From Leucobacter sp042726155 (GTDB lineage Bacteria; Actinomycetota; Actinomycetes; Actinomycetales; Microbacteriaceae): a DNA stretch of 64,000 bases. The notes beneath the pieces were generated by a model. That model ran no database searches. It was not told where the DNA came from and worked only from the letters and a program-made list of their open reading frames with translations. Below, in pieces: positions 17,652 through 26,644 of this stretch; the first letter of the stretch is position 1, and each line of letters opens with the position of its first letter. The position numbers and the translations under genes were made by a program. The DNA lies in contig NZ_JBHXHV010000002.1 in the NCBI RefSeq assembly GCF_042726155.1, forward strand, positions 62,001 to 126,000, read 5' to 3'.

Positions 17652-18292
17652 AGGACTGCATACCTCCGAGTGAGACGGGCGTGCACCACGCGCGACAGCC
17701 CGCCGAGCGGCACGCTGAGCGCGAGGTACAGGAGACCCGCGAATGCGAAGAAGGTGAGGCCGTCGCCGAAGTACTGCACTTGCAGGCCCGCGACGAAGGT
17801 GATCTCTGCGACGCCGATGGTCGACGCGAGCGCCGATTCTTTGATCAGGCCTACGAGATACGTTGCGACCGTGGGCGAGACGGCGCGGAACAGCTGCGGA
17901 AAGAGCACGTCGCGCGCCGTGTGCCACGGGCTGAGTCCGAGGGCAGCACTTGCCTCCCACTGACCCGCACGAATGGCATTCAGGCCACCGCGATAGATCT
18001 CGGCCATGCTCGCGACGGCGATCACGCTCAGGGTGATGAGCGCCGACGCGACTGCGCTGAGGGTGATTCCCAGCTGGGTGATCCCAAAAAAGGCGATGAA
18101 CAGCCACACCAGCGTCGGCACGCCGCGCACAACGTGGACGAACGCCCAGTAACAGGCACGCACGGGTGCGAATCGACTTCGCGAGAGCAGCATCAATGGC
18201 GCGCCGAGCACGATCCCGACCAGGCCGGAAACGACCGTGAGCAGTATCGTCATGCCCGCCGCGAGCACGATGGCGAGAAGCGCGTCGCCCAC
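17648..18292 (-). CDS. Amino-acid-type ABC transporter permease 1
   Basis: 214 residues of the HisQ/HisM family: N-terminal membrane segments, the central GLNAIRAGQWEASAALGLSP EAA-type loop, and a hydrophobic C-terminal half. The start is a GTG (18292), one base after the stop of the ATPase gene. The 3' end overlaps the next permease by four bases. It forms the membrane channel together with the gene at 16953-17651. Confidence 0.88.
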   Translation of the reverse strand: MGDALLAIVLAAGMTILLTVVSGLVGIVLGAPLMLLSRSRFAPVRACYWAFVHVVRGVPTLVWLFIAFFGITQLGITLSAVASALITLSVIAVASMAEIYRGGLNAIRAGQWEASAALGLSPWHTARDVLFPQLFRAVSPTVATYLVGLIKESALASTIGVAEITFVAGLQVQYFGDGLTFFAFAGLLYLALSVPLGGLSRVVHARLTRRYAVL

Positions 18293-18293
18293 G

Positions 18294-19094
18294 TCAGCGC
18301 CCCAGCACCGCAGAGAGAAAGCGTCCTACGCGTTCACTCTTTGGCTCGGTCATGATCTGTTCGGGCTGCCCCTGCTCGACAATCGCGCCGTCGACCATCA
18401 CGATGACGCGGTGCGACACGTGGCGCGCGAACTCCATCTCGTGCGTCGCGATCAGCATGGTCATGCCCGAGTCAGCGAGTTCCCGCATGACCGATAGAAT
18501 TTCGGCACCGACCTCGGGATCGAGACCGGAGGTCGGCTCATCGAAGAGCATCAGATCCGGATCCATGGCGAGCGCACGAGCGATAGCGATGCGCTGCTGC
18601 TGTCCACCCGAGCACTGGCTCGGAAAGGCATCGGCCTTTGCCGCCAGCCCCACACGATCGAGCAGGGCGCGCGCCCGCTCCCGCGCTTCTTCTGCGTTGC
18701 GTCCGAGTACGCGCCGCTGCGCGAGTTCAATATTTTGCGCGGCTGTCAGGTGCGGAAAGAGATTGAATGATTGGAACACCATGCCGGCCTGGCGCCGGAG
18801 CCGCGCGACCTGCGTCCGCGCTGGCTGGTGCCCCGGCTCGAACGCAATCTGTTCGTCGCCGATCGTGAGCGAGCCCTCCTCGGGGAGTTCGAGCAGGTTC
18901 AGACAGCGAAGAAACGTACTCTTGCCCGCTCCCGACGGACCGATCACGGAGATCACCTCGCCGCGTCCGACCGCGAGCGAGACATCGTCAATGGCGCGGT
19001 GTTCGCCGAACCGCTTTACGATGTGTTCTGCGTGCACGAACGGGCGGAGCGTCGAACCGGTGTACGTCGTCGTTGACGTGTCAATGAGAGCCAT
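18294..19094 (-). CDS. Amino-acid-type ABC transporter ATP-binding protein
   Basis: 266 residues. It has the polar amino-acid ATPase set: Walker A GPSGAGKST, the FQSFNLFPHLTA Q-loop, signature CSGGQQQR (Cys replacing the usual Leu), Walker B LMLFDEPTSGLDPE and switch ATHEMEFA. A 25-residue N-terminal extension precedes the core. It powers the permease pair encoded directly downstream. The ATG at 19094 has AAAGGA upstream, and the gap to the M19-like gene is 18 bp. Confidence 0.9.
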   Translation of the reverse strand: MALIDTSTTTYTGSTLRPFVHAEHIVKRFGEHRAIDDVSLAVGRGEVISVIGPSGAGKSTFLRCLNLLELPEEGSLTIGDEQIAFEPGHQPARTQVARLRRQAGMVFQSFNLFPHLTAAQNIELAQRRVLGRNAEEARERARALLDRVGLAAKADAFPSQCSGGQQQRIAIARALAMDPDLMLFDEPTSGLDPEVGAEILSVMRELADSGMTMLIATHEMEFARHVSHRVIVMVDGAIVEQGQPEQIMTEPKSERVGRFLSAVLGR

Positions 19095-19112
19095 GAGAGG
19101 GTTCCTTTCGCC

Positions 19113-20099
19113 CTAGATCTCGCGGAATACGGTGTCGTAGAAGCGGAGCCAGTTTTCGCCCATGATCGCGGCGACCTCGTGCTCGCTGAACCCGCGTTCG
19201 CGCAGACACAGCTCCGCGTTCGGAAATTGCGCCGGGGTCTTGAACCACTCAAGCGGCGGTGTCGGACCGGGCTTGGTCGGGCCCGAAGCGCCGTATTGGA
19301 TCTCGCGCGCCCAGCGCCCCTGGCGCATCCACTCGACGTATTCGAAACCGCCGTTCTGGTCGAGGTCGGTGCCGATTCCCACGCGGTCGATGCCGACGCG
19401 ATCCACGGTCCACGCTACGAGCTCCGACCACTGCTGCGGCGTCGTGTACTCCCCCACCAGATTGCGGTAGACCGATACCCCGATGATGCCGTCATGATCT
19501 TTCAGCGCGTCGAGCACCCGATCGGATTTATTACGCGCGTGCGGCGCGAGGCTCGCCGGGTTCGCGTGCGTGATGGCGACGGGCACACTCGACACCTCGA
19601 TGGCGTCAAGCGTGGTCTGCTCACCAACGTGCGACAGATCGACGACCATTCCGCAGCGGTTCATCTCGCCCACGACGTAGGCGCCATATCGGGAGAGGCC
19701 GCTATCGGTCGGCTCGTAACAGCTTCCCCCGAGGTCGTTCTGGATGTTGTACGTCAGCTGACCGACGCGCGTACCCATGCGGGCAAACAGCTCGACGTAG
19801 CCGAGTCGCCCCTGCAAGAACGACACGTTTTGAAACCCGAGAATGATCGCGGTGCGACCAGATTCGGCAATGCGCCGAATGTCACTTGATCGATACGCGA
19901 TCTCTACGAGATCAGCGTTGTCCTCCGCCATATTCCGCCACTTCACGATCTGGTCCATGGATTCGGTTGCGTCTTCCCAAAAACCGACGGTCACGGTGAT
20001 CGCACCGAGTTTTCCGGCAGCGACCTCCTCAAGGTATTGGCGGTTGCCCGGACGCTCGGTTTCGAGCGGTGAACAGAGCAGGCTGTCGACGTAGATCAT
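19113..20099 (-). CDS. Peptidase M19 (membrane dipeptidase)-like protein with incomplete metal site
   Basis: 328 residues over the whole M19 amidohydrolase barrel. Compared with characterised dipeptidases, the N-terminal HxD metal ligands are replaced by VDSLLCS (4-10) and the bridging Glu by Gln (GFQ, 88-90). The later ligands remain: His157 (LSHVGE), His178 (ITHANP) and Asp245 (GTDLD). It may therefore bind one metal, or act in another way. No signal peptide is visible, so it is cytoplasmic, unlike renal dipeptidase. AAGGAGA lies three bases before the ATG at 20099. It sits eight bases after the 853-aa gene and before a complete importer, so it probably processes the imported solute. Confidence 0.8.
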   Translation of the reverse strand: MIYVDSLLCSPLETERPGNRQYLEEVAAGKLGAITVTVGFWEDATESMDQIVKWRNMAEDNADLVEIAYRSSDIRRIAESGRTAIILGFQNVSFLQGRLGYVELFARMGTRVGQLTYNIQNDLGGSCYEPTDSGLSRYGAYVVGEMNRCGMVVDLSHVGEQTTLDAIEVSSVPVAITHANPASLAPHARNKSDRVLDALKDHDGIIGVSVYRNLVGEYTTPQQWSELVAWTVDRVGIDRVGIGTDLDQNGGFEYVEWMRQGRWAREIQYGASGPTKPGPTPPLEWFKTPAQFPNAELCLRERGFSEHEVAAIMGENWLRFYDTVFREI

Positions 20100-20107
20100 C
20101 GTTCTCC

Positions 20108-22669
20108 TTAAGCTGACGCGACGGTTGCGGTGGTGAGCGGAATGAAGTGGTCGGTATCGCGATTCGGATCCGTCGAACTCGCGACCTCGGCGGGATCGAA
20201 AAGCCGGGTGAGCTGCTGGCCCGGAACATACGCGTCTTTGACGGTGCCCGTGTGTTGCCGCGAGAGGGCCGTATCGGGGTACAGTCCAGCGTTGCCCGGG
20301 TAATACACGTCCCACCAGTGCTGCGCCGGCACCTCAACGCCGTCAATGAGCATGGCGCGAAAGGCGTGCGCAAAGCGTGACCTCGTGGCTTCCGGATCGG
20401 CTGAGCGCCGCGCGCGGTAGCGGCCCTCCGAAGCGTCGAGTTTCTCCCACTCGACGCCCACGCGAGCGAGCGCGAGTTCGAGGCCTGCGCCAGCGCCATC
20501 GAGATCGGACGCGGCGAGTCGAACTTCGACCCCCGCTTCGGTAGCGGCGCCCGCAATCAGGTTGACCAGCACGTGGCCGATCGCGTGCAAGCTCGCCCCG
20601 TGTCCGTCAACGACGAGCGTTCCCGCGCCCGACGTCGCCGTGGGCGCCCGCCACGCGGGGGCCTGTCCGGTGTCGTCGAGGATTCGCGCAAGCGCAGCGC
20701 CGAAGCCCGCGATCGCATCCGGACTCGCGATGAGGGTGGTCACGAAAAAGTCGCGTGCGCCGTGCCACGATCCCTCGGGGACGTTCAGTGCTTGCATCGC
20801 GCGGCCGCCAGCGAGACGAAGCTCTCGGAACTTCATGGTGATGCGTGCCGCCGGATCGTGCTGGGGAGCAACGATCGCGCTGACCTTGGGGGCCAATACC
20901 GGTGCGGTGGGCGCTGACCGAGGTAACTCCGATCCCCCGACGGTCACGGTGTCCGTTGCTGTCACCGTCTCGAGCACCGCGCGATGCTGCCACCACCACT
21001 CGTCTGCGTTCGCTTCCTCGAGCTCATCGCGGAACGGCGCCCCATCGAAGATGAGACCGAGCACTGAACGGTTGAGGAAGTCCTCGGTGCGATCGAGCCC
21101 GTGCACGCACGCGTTCATGAGTCGCACAAGCCACACCGGAACGAAGTCGATGTCGTGCGGGTCCGCGTGCGGCACGCCGTACGGAAGTTCTCGGAGGCCG
21201 ACCGCGGAGCGCGCAATGTGTTCAAGCTCGGGATGAGCTGCGATGACCGTGCCGATCGGAACAGCGGGATCGCCGGCGTCGAGCACCGCAAGCAGCTCTC
21301 GGGCTCGAGACGGATAGTTCGGGATGACTTCGTGGGCGCCTGGCACTTCCTCAGCGGGACCAGATCTCGGTTCTTCGGCGGCTCGGGATTGGTACCACAC
21401 ACGATCCCGGTGTACCGGATCATTCAGGGGCAGTGCGAGCGCCCAACCGAATGTTGCGAGCAGCGCCTCGCGCACGGCCCCCGATGACAACCGCGGATCG
21501 AGCTCGAGCGATTCCTCGAAATTCAGCCGCTCCTGCACGAGCGCATCAGCCGCATCGGGGGCGAGTTCGATGAGCAGCGTATGAAAGGTGGCGAGCGCTT
21601 CTGGTGACACTCGCCCGTTCGCAAAGCGATGCACGGCAGCCAGCGGAGTTTCGAATGACTCTCGGGCGATGTCGCCGCGCCGCGCCGCGCGCACTCCGGC
21701 GCGAATGCGGCGGAGATCAGCCGCGAGCTGCTTTCCGCCAGTAAATACGCGGTACTGCGTGTCTTCAAGCGATCGGTATCGGATCGTGCGATCGAGCAGG
21801 GCTTCGAGACGGTCGAACCTGGGATCGCCCGCGTCGATCGGCGCCGAAAGTACCAGGCGCACGGCCGCAACCGTCGCCGAGACGTATGCGTTGATCAGTG
21901 TCGGCCGGTTGTACACGAACATCACCAGACCGAGCGCCGAGCCGTTGCCGACGCCAATGTGGCGCCGCATCTCAGAATCGAGCGGCACTGCCGTCGTGGG
22001 CGCGTCGATCCGCGCGAGTTCCTGCACCACGTCGACAGACAGCTCACGCATCAGATAGGCGGAAAGCATCTGCGCGTGATACGACACGGCGAGCGAATGC
22101 CCCGCCGGGATGGCGGGAAAGGTCACCGAACCGAAGGTGCCGTTTCCATCGAGGCCGGTATTGCGCATGAGATAGCCCACGCGTTTCACCTCGGCGGCGT
22201 CAGGCTGTGCTCCAGCGGCCAGCGAATCTCGCACGTGTCGGAACAGGCGCAGGCTCTGGTTCGAGCGCATCCAGATCAACGTGCCAGCCGGAGCGCGTCC
22301 CTCGTAGAGTTTCGGCAGCTCTGCCTCGGTTGCTGCGATTTGGGCATCACTCGCGACGCCGTCGATGAGCGAGCCGAGCATGTCCCACGATGAGCCGATG
22401 ATGCGCCCCGTGCGGTTGACCCCGCGCGGCTCTCGTAGCCAAGCCACGAAAGTGATGCTGCCCGCTGGCGTCGTGACCGTGTATCGAGCAGAGCCGTTGC
22501 CGCGTGCATCGAGTTCAAGGCTGTCCCGGGTGATGCGCCAGCCCTCCCGCACCATCCGGGCAAGAAAGCTCCGTGATGCGCTCAGTCGTGTCGGCTGCAT
22601 TGCGCCGAGAAACCGCGGGTCCATCACCCTGCCCGGCGAAAACGCCTCGTCGAGATAGGGATTATGCAT
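20108..22669 (-). CDS. Unrecognised 853-aa protein, first gene of the IclR-linked importer operon
   Basis: I do not recognise this protein. It has no signal peptide or membrane segment and looks cytoplasmic. Conspicuous conserved-looking patches are WMRSNQSLRLFRHVRDSL (133-150), YLMRNTGLDGNGTFG (166-180), HIGVGNGSALGL (237-248) and YRVFTGGKQLAADLRR (306-321). A Pro/Ala-rich link near 580-600 separates an approximately 570-residue N-terminal part from a C-terminal domain (about 605-785, with GARDFFVTTLIASPDA). The patches are reminiscent, from memory and unverified, of uncharacterised proteobacterial proteins near transporters. ATG 22669 has GGAG eight bases upstream; a TTG five codons earlier is possible. 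It is co-transcribed with the M19-like gene and importer. Confidence 0.75.
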   Translation of the reverse strand: MHNPYLDEAFSPGRVMDPRFLGAMQPTRLSASRSFLARMVREGWRITRDSLELDARGNGSARYTVTTPAGSITFVAWLREPRGVNRTGRIIGSSWDMLGSLIDGVASDAQIAATEAELPKLYEGRAPAGTLIWMRSNQSLRLFRHVRDSLAAGAQPDAAEVKRVGYLMRNTGLDGNGTFGSVTFPAIPAGHSLAVSYHAQMLSAYLMRELSVDVVQELARIDAPTTAVPLDSEMRRHIGVGNGSALGLVMFVYNRPTLINAYVSATVAAVRLVLSAPIDAGDPRFDRLEALLDRTIRYRSLEDTQYRVFTGGKQLAADLRRIRAGVRAARRGDIARESFETPLAAVHRFANGRVSPEALATFHTLLIELAPDAADALVQERLNFEESLELDPRLSSGAVREALLATFGWALALPLNDPVHRDRVWYQSRAAEEPRSGPAEEVPGAHEVIPNYPSRARELLAVLDAGDPAVPIGTVIAAHPELEHIARSAVGLRELPYGVPHADPHDIDFVPVWLVRLMNACVHGLDRTEDFLNRSVLGLIFDGAPFRDELEEANADEWWWQHRAVLETVTATDTVTVGGSELPRSAPTAPVLAPKVSAIVAPQHDPAARITMKFRELRLAGGRAMQALNVPEGSWHGARDFFVTTLIASPDAIAGFGAALARILDDTGQAPAWRAPTATSGAGTLVVDGHGASLHAIGHVLVNLIAGAATEAGVEVRLAASDLDGAGAGLELALARVGVEWEKLDASEGRYRARRSADPEATRSRFAHAFRAMLIDGVEVPAQHWWDVYYPGNAGLYPDTALSRQHTGTVKDAYVPGQQLTRLFDPAEVASSTDPNRDTDHFIPLTTATVASA

Positions 22670-22717
22670 TCGTGTTCGCTCCAATCGCCGTTGATGATGT
22701 CGCTACACCGAACCACG

Positions 22718-22747
22718 TGATTAAGTAATTTTTAATCATGATTCATG
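22718..22747. promoter_or_regulatory. Operator candidate for the IclR regulator
   Basis: A perfect 7-bp inverted repeat, TGATTAA (22718-22724) and TTAATCA (22732-22738), is followed directly by the 11-bp palindrome CATGATTCATG (22737-22747). Both are AT-rich islands in otherwise GC-rich DNA, midway between the 853-aa gene (minus) and the IclR gene (plus). IclR proteins usually bind palindromes of about 15-20 bp in exactly this position. Confidence 0.6.
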
Positions 22748-22844
22748 TATGTTGAATATAGTAAGCACCGCTCTTCGGCGCGTCAATAGGGCAATCGACA
22801 AGTTTTCGGAGACAGTAGAGACATATTTCTGATCGGAGCACACC

Positions 22845-23564
22845 TTGGCAGGTCCCACCACACTGCAATCGGTCGAGAAGACCATCCGCGTGCTCGAGGT
22901 GTTCTTGCAGTTTGATCGCGCGGCAGTCACGCTTTCCGAGGTCGCTGAATCCCTCGGCTGGAGCCGCCCGGCAACGCACCAGTACCTCACGACGCTCGTG
23001 CACTGCGGCTGGGTGCAACAGGACGCGAAACGGCAGTATCGGCTCTCGATTCGCGCTGCAGCGTTCGGCCGCTTCGCCACAGCACACGCCGGCGTGCCTG
23101 AACCGGTCACGCGCCACATGCGAGCACTTATGGAGCAACTCGAGGAACCCATCTCATTCGCGGTGCGCAATGGCGGATCGGCACTTATTGTCGAGCGCAT
23201 CGAACCGCAGCGATCGCTCACCGTTCGGCGCGAGGCCGAGCGGCTGCTGCCACTCGGCTCCACCTCCGGCCAGGTGCTGCTCGCCTTCGATCCGCACGCA
23301 ACCCCCGCAGAAAAGGAGCCATACGCAGACGTGCTCGCGACGATCACCGAGCACGGGTATTCGTTGCACCGCGCGGTGTGGATGGGCGATTCGATCGAGG
23401 TCGTCGCGGTCCCGGTGATGCAGGGAGAGGAGTGCCTCGGAGCGCTCAGCGTGATCGCACCGGAGGGGCGCATGGACATGGAGCGCGCGATCTCCGAGAT
23501 GCGCCGCGCACGGAGCGCACTCGAGGCCGATCTCGCCGACCTCGCCGCGTTGGCAACCACTTAG
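22845..23564 (+). CDS. IclR family transcriptional regulator
   Basis: 239 residues: N-terminal winged helix (about 8-70, with LSEVAESLGWSRPATHQYLTTL as the HTH) and a C-terminal effector domain (about 80-235) ending in the family's VAVPVMQGEECLGALSV motif. The start is TTG at 22845. It is divergent from the six-gene importer/M19-like operon across 175 bp containing palindromes, so it very probably controls that operon in response to the imported compound or a product. Confidence 0.88.
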   Translation: MAGPTTLQSVEKTIRVLEVFLQFDRAAVTLSEVAESLGWSRPATHQYLTTLVHCGWVQQDAKRQYRLSIRAAAFGRFATAHAGVPEPVTRHMRALMEQLEEPISFAVRNGGSALIVERIEPQRSLTVRREAERLLPLGSTSGQVLLAFDPHATPAEKEPYADVLATITEHGYSLHRAVWMGDSIEVVAVPVMQGEECLGALSVIAPEGRMDMERAISEMRRARSALEADLADLAALATT

Positions 23565-23609
23565 CCACGCCCGCGCGTCAGTGTCGGCACCTCGCTCTAC
23601 ACTGACGAC

Positions 23610-24827
23610 ATGACCGAGATGCTCTCCCCATCCGACGTGGTTCGCATGCGCATGCGCGCCCTCGGGCTCACCGTTGCTGGCTGGGCCGGCACGGTGAATT
23701 CAGCTCGGGCCGCGGAACCCACCGAAGAACCCACCGGCGCCGAGCGCATCGCCGGTGTCGCGCGACGCATGCTCGCCCTGCAGGGCCAAGACTGGCGGTC
23801 GTCACGCTGGGCGCTCGGCGTTCGCGCTCCCGGCACCACCGTTGACGACGTCGCCACGGCGTTCGCCGAGCGGCGCATCGTCCGTTCGTGGCCAATGCGA
23901 GGCACGGTGCACGTGGTTGCCGCCGAAGATATCGGGTGGATGCAGGCAGCGACAAACCATCGCGTGCTCGCCGGCGCACCGAAGCGTCGCGAGACGCTCG
24001 GCATGAGCGACGCAGCGCTTGAACGCCTCGTCGACACGTCGCTTGCGGCGCTCACCGCGACACCAGGGCTTGGCCGAGACGCGCTGTCGCAGGCGTGGAC
24101 GGACGCGGGCATCGACTGGCAGAGCAGCTGGCGCTACCACGTGATCTGGTGGATCTGCCAGAACGGTCTCGCGACGTTCGGCCCGATCGGGCCGTCCGGC
24201 GAACCGTTACTCGTGCGCGCAAGTGACTGGATCGAAGCCCCGCGAGCAATAGCGGCTGACACCGCAGTAGCCGAGCTTGCGGCTCGATACGCGGTCGCCC
24301 GGGGGCCGTTCCGTGAGGCTGACTTCGCCTGGTGGACCGGGCTGACGGTGCGCGAGGCGCGCGCCGGACTACAGGCGGCTGCCGAGATGGGGGTCCTCAC
24401 CCCGGCGCGAGCAAGTGACGCTTCGGGCGAAGAAGTAGCCGGGACGGCTGGGGCACTCTGGGTAACCAACGAGCAACTCGGAATCGACAAGGGGCACGAA
24501 CTGCAGCACTCGGGTGAAGAATCACCCGAGTGGCACCTGCTCGCCGCGTTTGACGAACACCTCCTGGGTTACACTGACCGGTCTGCGCAACTCGACGCAG
24601 CGCACTTCGAACGCATCGTGCCAGGTCGCAACGGAATGTTCGCGGCGACCGTGGTGCACCGCGGCCGAGTCGTCGGCACCTGGAAGCGCGCGAAGTCGAA
24701 GCGCGGCGGGCTCGAGGTCTCGCCGTTCCCCGGATCCCGGATCGATCCGTCAGCGCTCATCTCGATCAGCGAGACCTGGGCCGCCTTTCACGGCGTACCT
24801 GCCGGGGACGTCACGATCAGCGAGTAG
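23610..24827 (+). CDS. Winged-helix DNA-binding domain protein (HTH_42 / DUF1006 family)
   Basis: 405 residues matching the family of winged-helix proteins that includes the DNA glycosylases AlkX/YcaQ and AlkZ: LALQGQDWRSSRWALGVR (about 51-68), SWPMRGTVHVVAAEDIGW (about 94-111) and a C-terminal LLAAFDEHLLGYTDR stretch. Characterised relatives excise alkylated or crosslinked bases, using a QxQ or QxD motif; here the equivalent is QGQD. DNA repair is therefore likely but not proven. It stands 46 bp after the IclR gene and 46 bp before the antiporter, all on the plus strand. Confidence 0.78.
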   Translation: MTEMLSPSDVVRMRMRALGLTVAGWAGTVNSARAAEPTEEPTGAERIAGVARRMLALQGQDWRSSRWALGVRAPGTTVDDVATAFAERRIVRSWPMRGTVHVVAAEDIGWMQAATNHRVLAGAPKRRETLGMSDAALERLVDTSLAALTATPGLGRDALSQAWTDAGIDWQSSWRYHVIWWICQNGLATFGPIGPSGEPLLVRASDWIEAPRAIAADTAVAELAARYAVARGPFREADFAWWTGLTVREARAGLQAAAEMGVLTPARASDASGEEVAGTAGALWVTNEQLGIDKGHELQHSGEESPEWHLLAAFDEHLLGYTDRSAQLDAAHFERIVPGRNGMFAATVVHRGRVVGTWKRAKSKRGGLEVSPFPGSRIDPSALISISETWAAFHGVPAGDVTISE

Positions 24828-24872
24828 TGTACGACCAGCGATTCACGGGCACCCCGTCGGTAGCATTGAGGC

Positions 24873-26603
24873 ATGGAAATCGGCCTGATCGCAGTCGCCG
24901 CGGTGATCGTACTCGTTGGCACCTCGATCCTGGGCAGCAGAATCGGCGTTGCTGCGCCGCTCCTGCTCGTGCTCGTCGGCATCGGCAGCGGGTATCTCCC
25001 GTTCGTACCGAGGATCGAAATTGATCCCGAGATCATCCTGCTTGGTGTGCTGCCGCCGCTGCTCTACTCGGCGGCGGTAAACGTGCCGCTCGTCGATTTC
25101 AGGCGCAACTTCCGACCCGTCGTCTGGCTCTCCGTGCTGCTCGTGATCGTGTCTGCGGTGGCAGTGGGCTTCGCCGTGCACCTCGTGGTCCCAGCCATTC
25201 CGCTGCCGGTCGCCATCGCGCTCGGCGCCGTGATCAGCCCCACCGATGCGGTCGCCGCAACTTCAATCGGCAAGCGACTCGGCATGCCGGAGCGGCTCGT
25301 GTCCATCCTGGAGGGTGAAAGTCTCGTCAATGATGCGACGTCGCTGGTGCTGCTCAAGACCGCGCTCGCCGCGATCGCGAGTAGCTTCGTATTCTGGGAT
25401 GCTGCAGCGTCGTTCAGCTTCTCCGTAATCGCCGCCATTGTCATCGGCATTGTGATGGGCGCGATCACTGTGTGGATCCGATCCAAGCTCAATAACCCCG
25501 TCTACGACACCATCATCTCGTTCGTCGTGCCATTCGTTGCGTTCATGCCCGCAGAAGAGCTTGGCGCCTCGGGTGTACTCGCGGTGGTAGTGACCGGCCT
25601 GTATACCGGGCACCACGCTGCGAAGCGCTTCTCGGCGACGGCCCGCATGAACGAGCGACTCAACTGGCGCACTGTCCAGTTCGGGCTCGAAAACGGCGTC
25701 TTCTTATTGATGGGCCTGCAACTACACACCCTGCTCGACGAGGTCAATGACACTGAACTGCAGCTCGAGCACATCGCGCTGATCGCACTCGGTCTCGTCG
25801 TGATCCTGATTCTGCTGCGCGGGCTATTGATGATCCCGTTGATCTGGTCGATGCGCGGCGACGAGGGACGTTACCAGCAGCGGAGCGACGGCTTCAGACG
25901 AATCCTGGGGCGCGCACGTCGCTCCGATATCGACGATCGCAGGCTGCGCAGGCTCGAGTTACTCGAGCAACGCTCACGCGCCGATCTTGCCCACGAGCAA
26001 GAGCAACAACTCGGCGTGCGCGACGGCGTGCTGCTGTCGTGGAGCGGGATGCGAGGAGTGGTTACGCTCGCCGCCGCGCAGTCGATTTCAACCGAAGTGC
26101 CATACCGCCCACAGATCATCCTCATCGCGTTTCTCGTGGCGGTAGTCACCCTGCTGTTGCACGGCCTGACACTGCCGATCTTCATCAGGAAACTGTGGCC
26201 CGAGGGCGCAAACGGGTCGAACGCAGCCGAGTTGCAGTCGCTCAGCCGTGATCTGCTCGAGGCGGCCGACACCGCTTTGGAAGACGAGATTGAAATTGAT
26301 GCTGCTGCTCAAGATGGTCACACGGTGCCAGACCCCGACGTAGTGAAACGCGTGCGTGCCACCGCAAAGTCGACCCTCGCGCCGCTCGCATTTCCGCTTG
26401 CGAGCACCGGCTCGGTTCCCGCCCAGGCACACGAATCACAAGCGGCCTGCTATCGCCGTCTCGCGCGCATCGTGCTCGACGCTCAGCGCGACGCCCTGCT
26501 CGAAGAGCGGGCCATAGGCAGATACAGTTCACAAACGCTGCGCGCCGCAGAACTCGCGCTCGATGCGCAAGAAACGCGCATCACCCCGCCGATGCCCCAC
26601 TGA
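24873..26603 (+). CDS. Na+/H+ antiporter, CPA1 family
   Basis: 576 residues with 11-12 predicted membrane segments in the first about 430 residues. It carries the CPA1 signature GAVISPTDAVAA (about 112-123) and EGESLVNDATSLV (about 146-158, containing the ND transport motif). A cytoplasmic helical insertion lies at about 330-385, and a long cytoplasmic C-terminal region (about 445-576) is typical of bacterial NhaP-like exchangers. Role: proton-driven export of Na+ (or K+) for pH and salt homeostasis. Confidence 0.9.
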   Translation: MEIGLIAVAAVIVLVGTSILGSRIGVAAPLLLVLVGIGSGYLPFVPRIEIDPEIILLGVLPPLLYSAAVNVPLVDFRRNFRPVVWLSVLLVIVSAVAVGFAVHLVVPAIPLPVAIALGAVISPTDAVAATSIGKRLGMPERLVSILEGESLVNDATSLVLLKTALAAIASSFVFWDAAASFSFSVIAAIVIGIVMGAITVWIRSKLNNPVYDTIISFVVPFVAFMPAEELGASGVLAVVVTGLYTGHHAAKRFSATARMNERLNWRTVQFGLENGVFLLMGLQLHTLLDEVNDTELQLEHIALIALGLVVILILLRGLLMIPLIWSMRGDEGRYQQRSDGFRRILGRARRSDIDDRRLRRLELLEQRSRADLAHEQEQQLGVRDGVLLSWSGMRGVVTLAAAQSISTEVPYRPQIILIAFLVAVVTLLLHGLTLPIFIRKLWPEGANGSNAAELQSLSRDLLEAADTALEDEIEIDAAAQDGHTVPDPDVVKRVRATAKSTLAPLAFPLASTGSVPAQAHESQAACYRRLARIVLDAQRDALLEERAIGRYSSQTLRAAELALDAQETRITPPMPH

Positions 26604-26644
26604 ACACACGCGTCGCTGTCACACCTGTCGCGACCAGTGCGCCA

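Noticed and set aside
16060..17661. Long in-frame extension of the binding-protein gene reaching 17661
   Set aside because: The extra N-terminal part is Arg-rich and lies across two permease genes in another frame; the lipoprotein signal starts at 16917 with its own ribosome-binding site.
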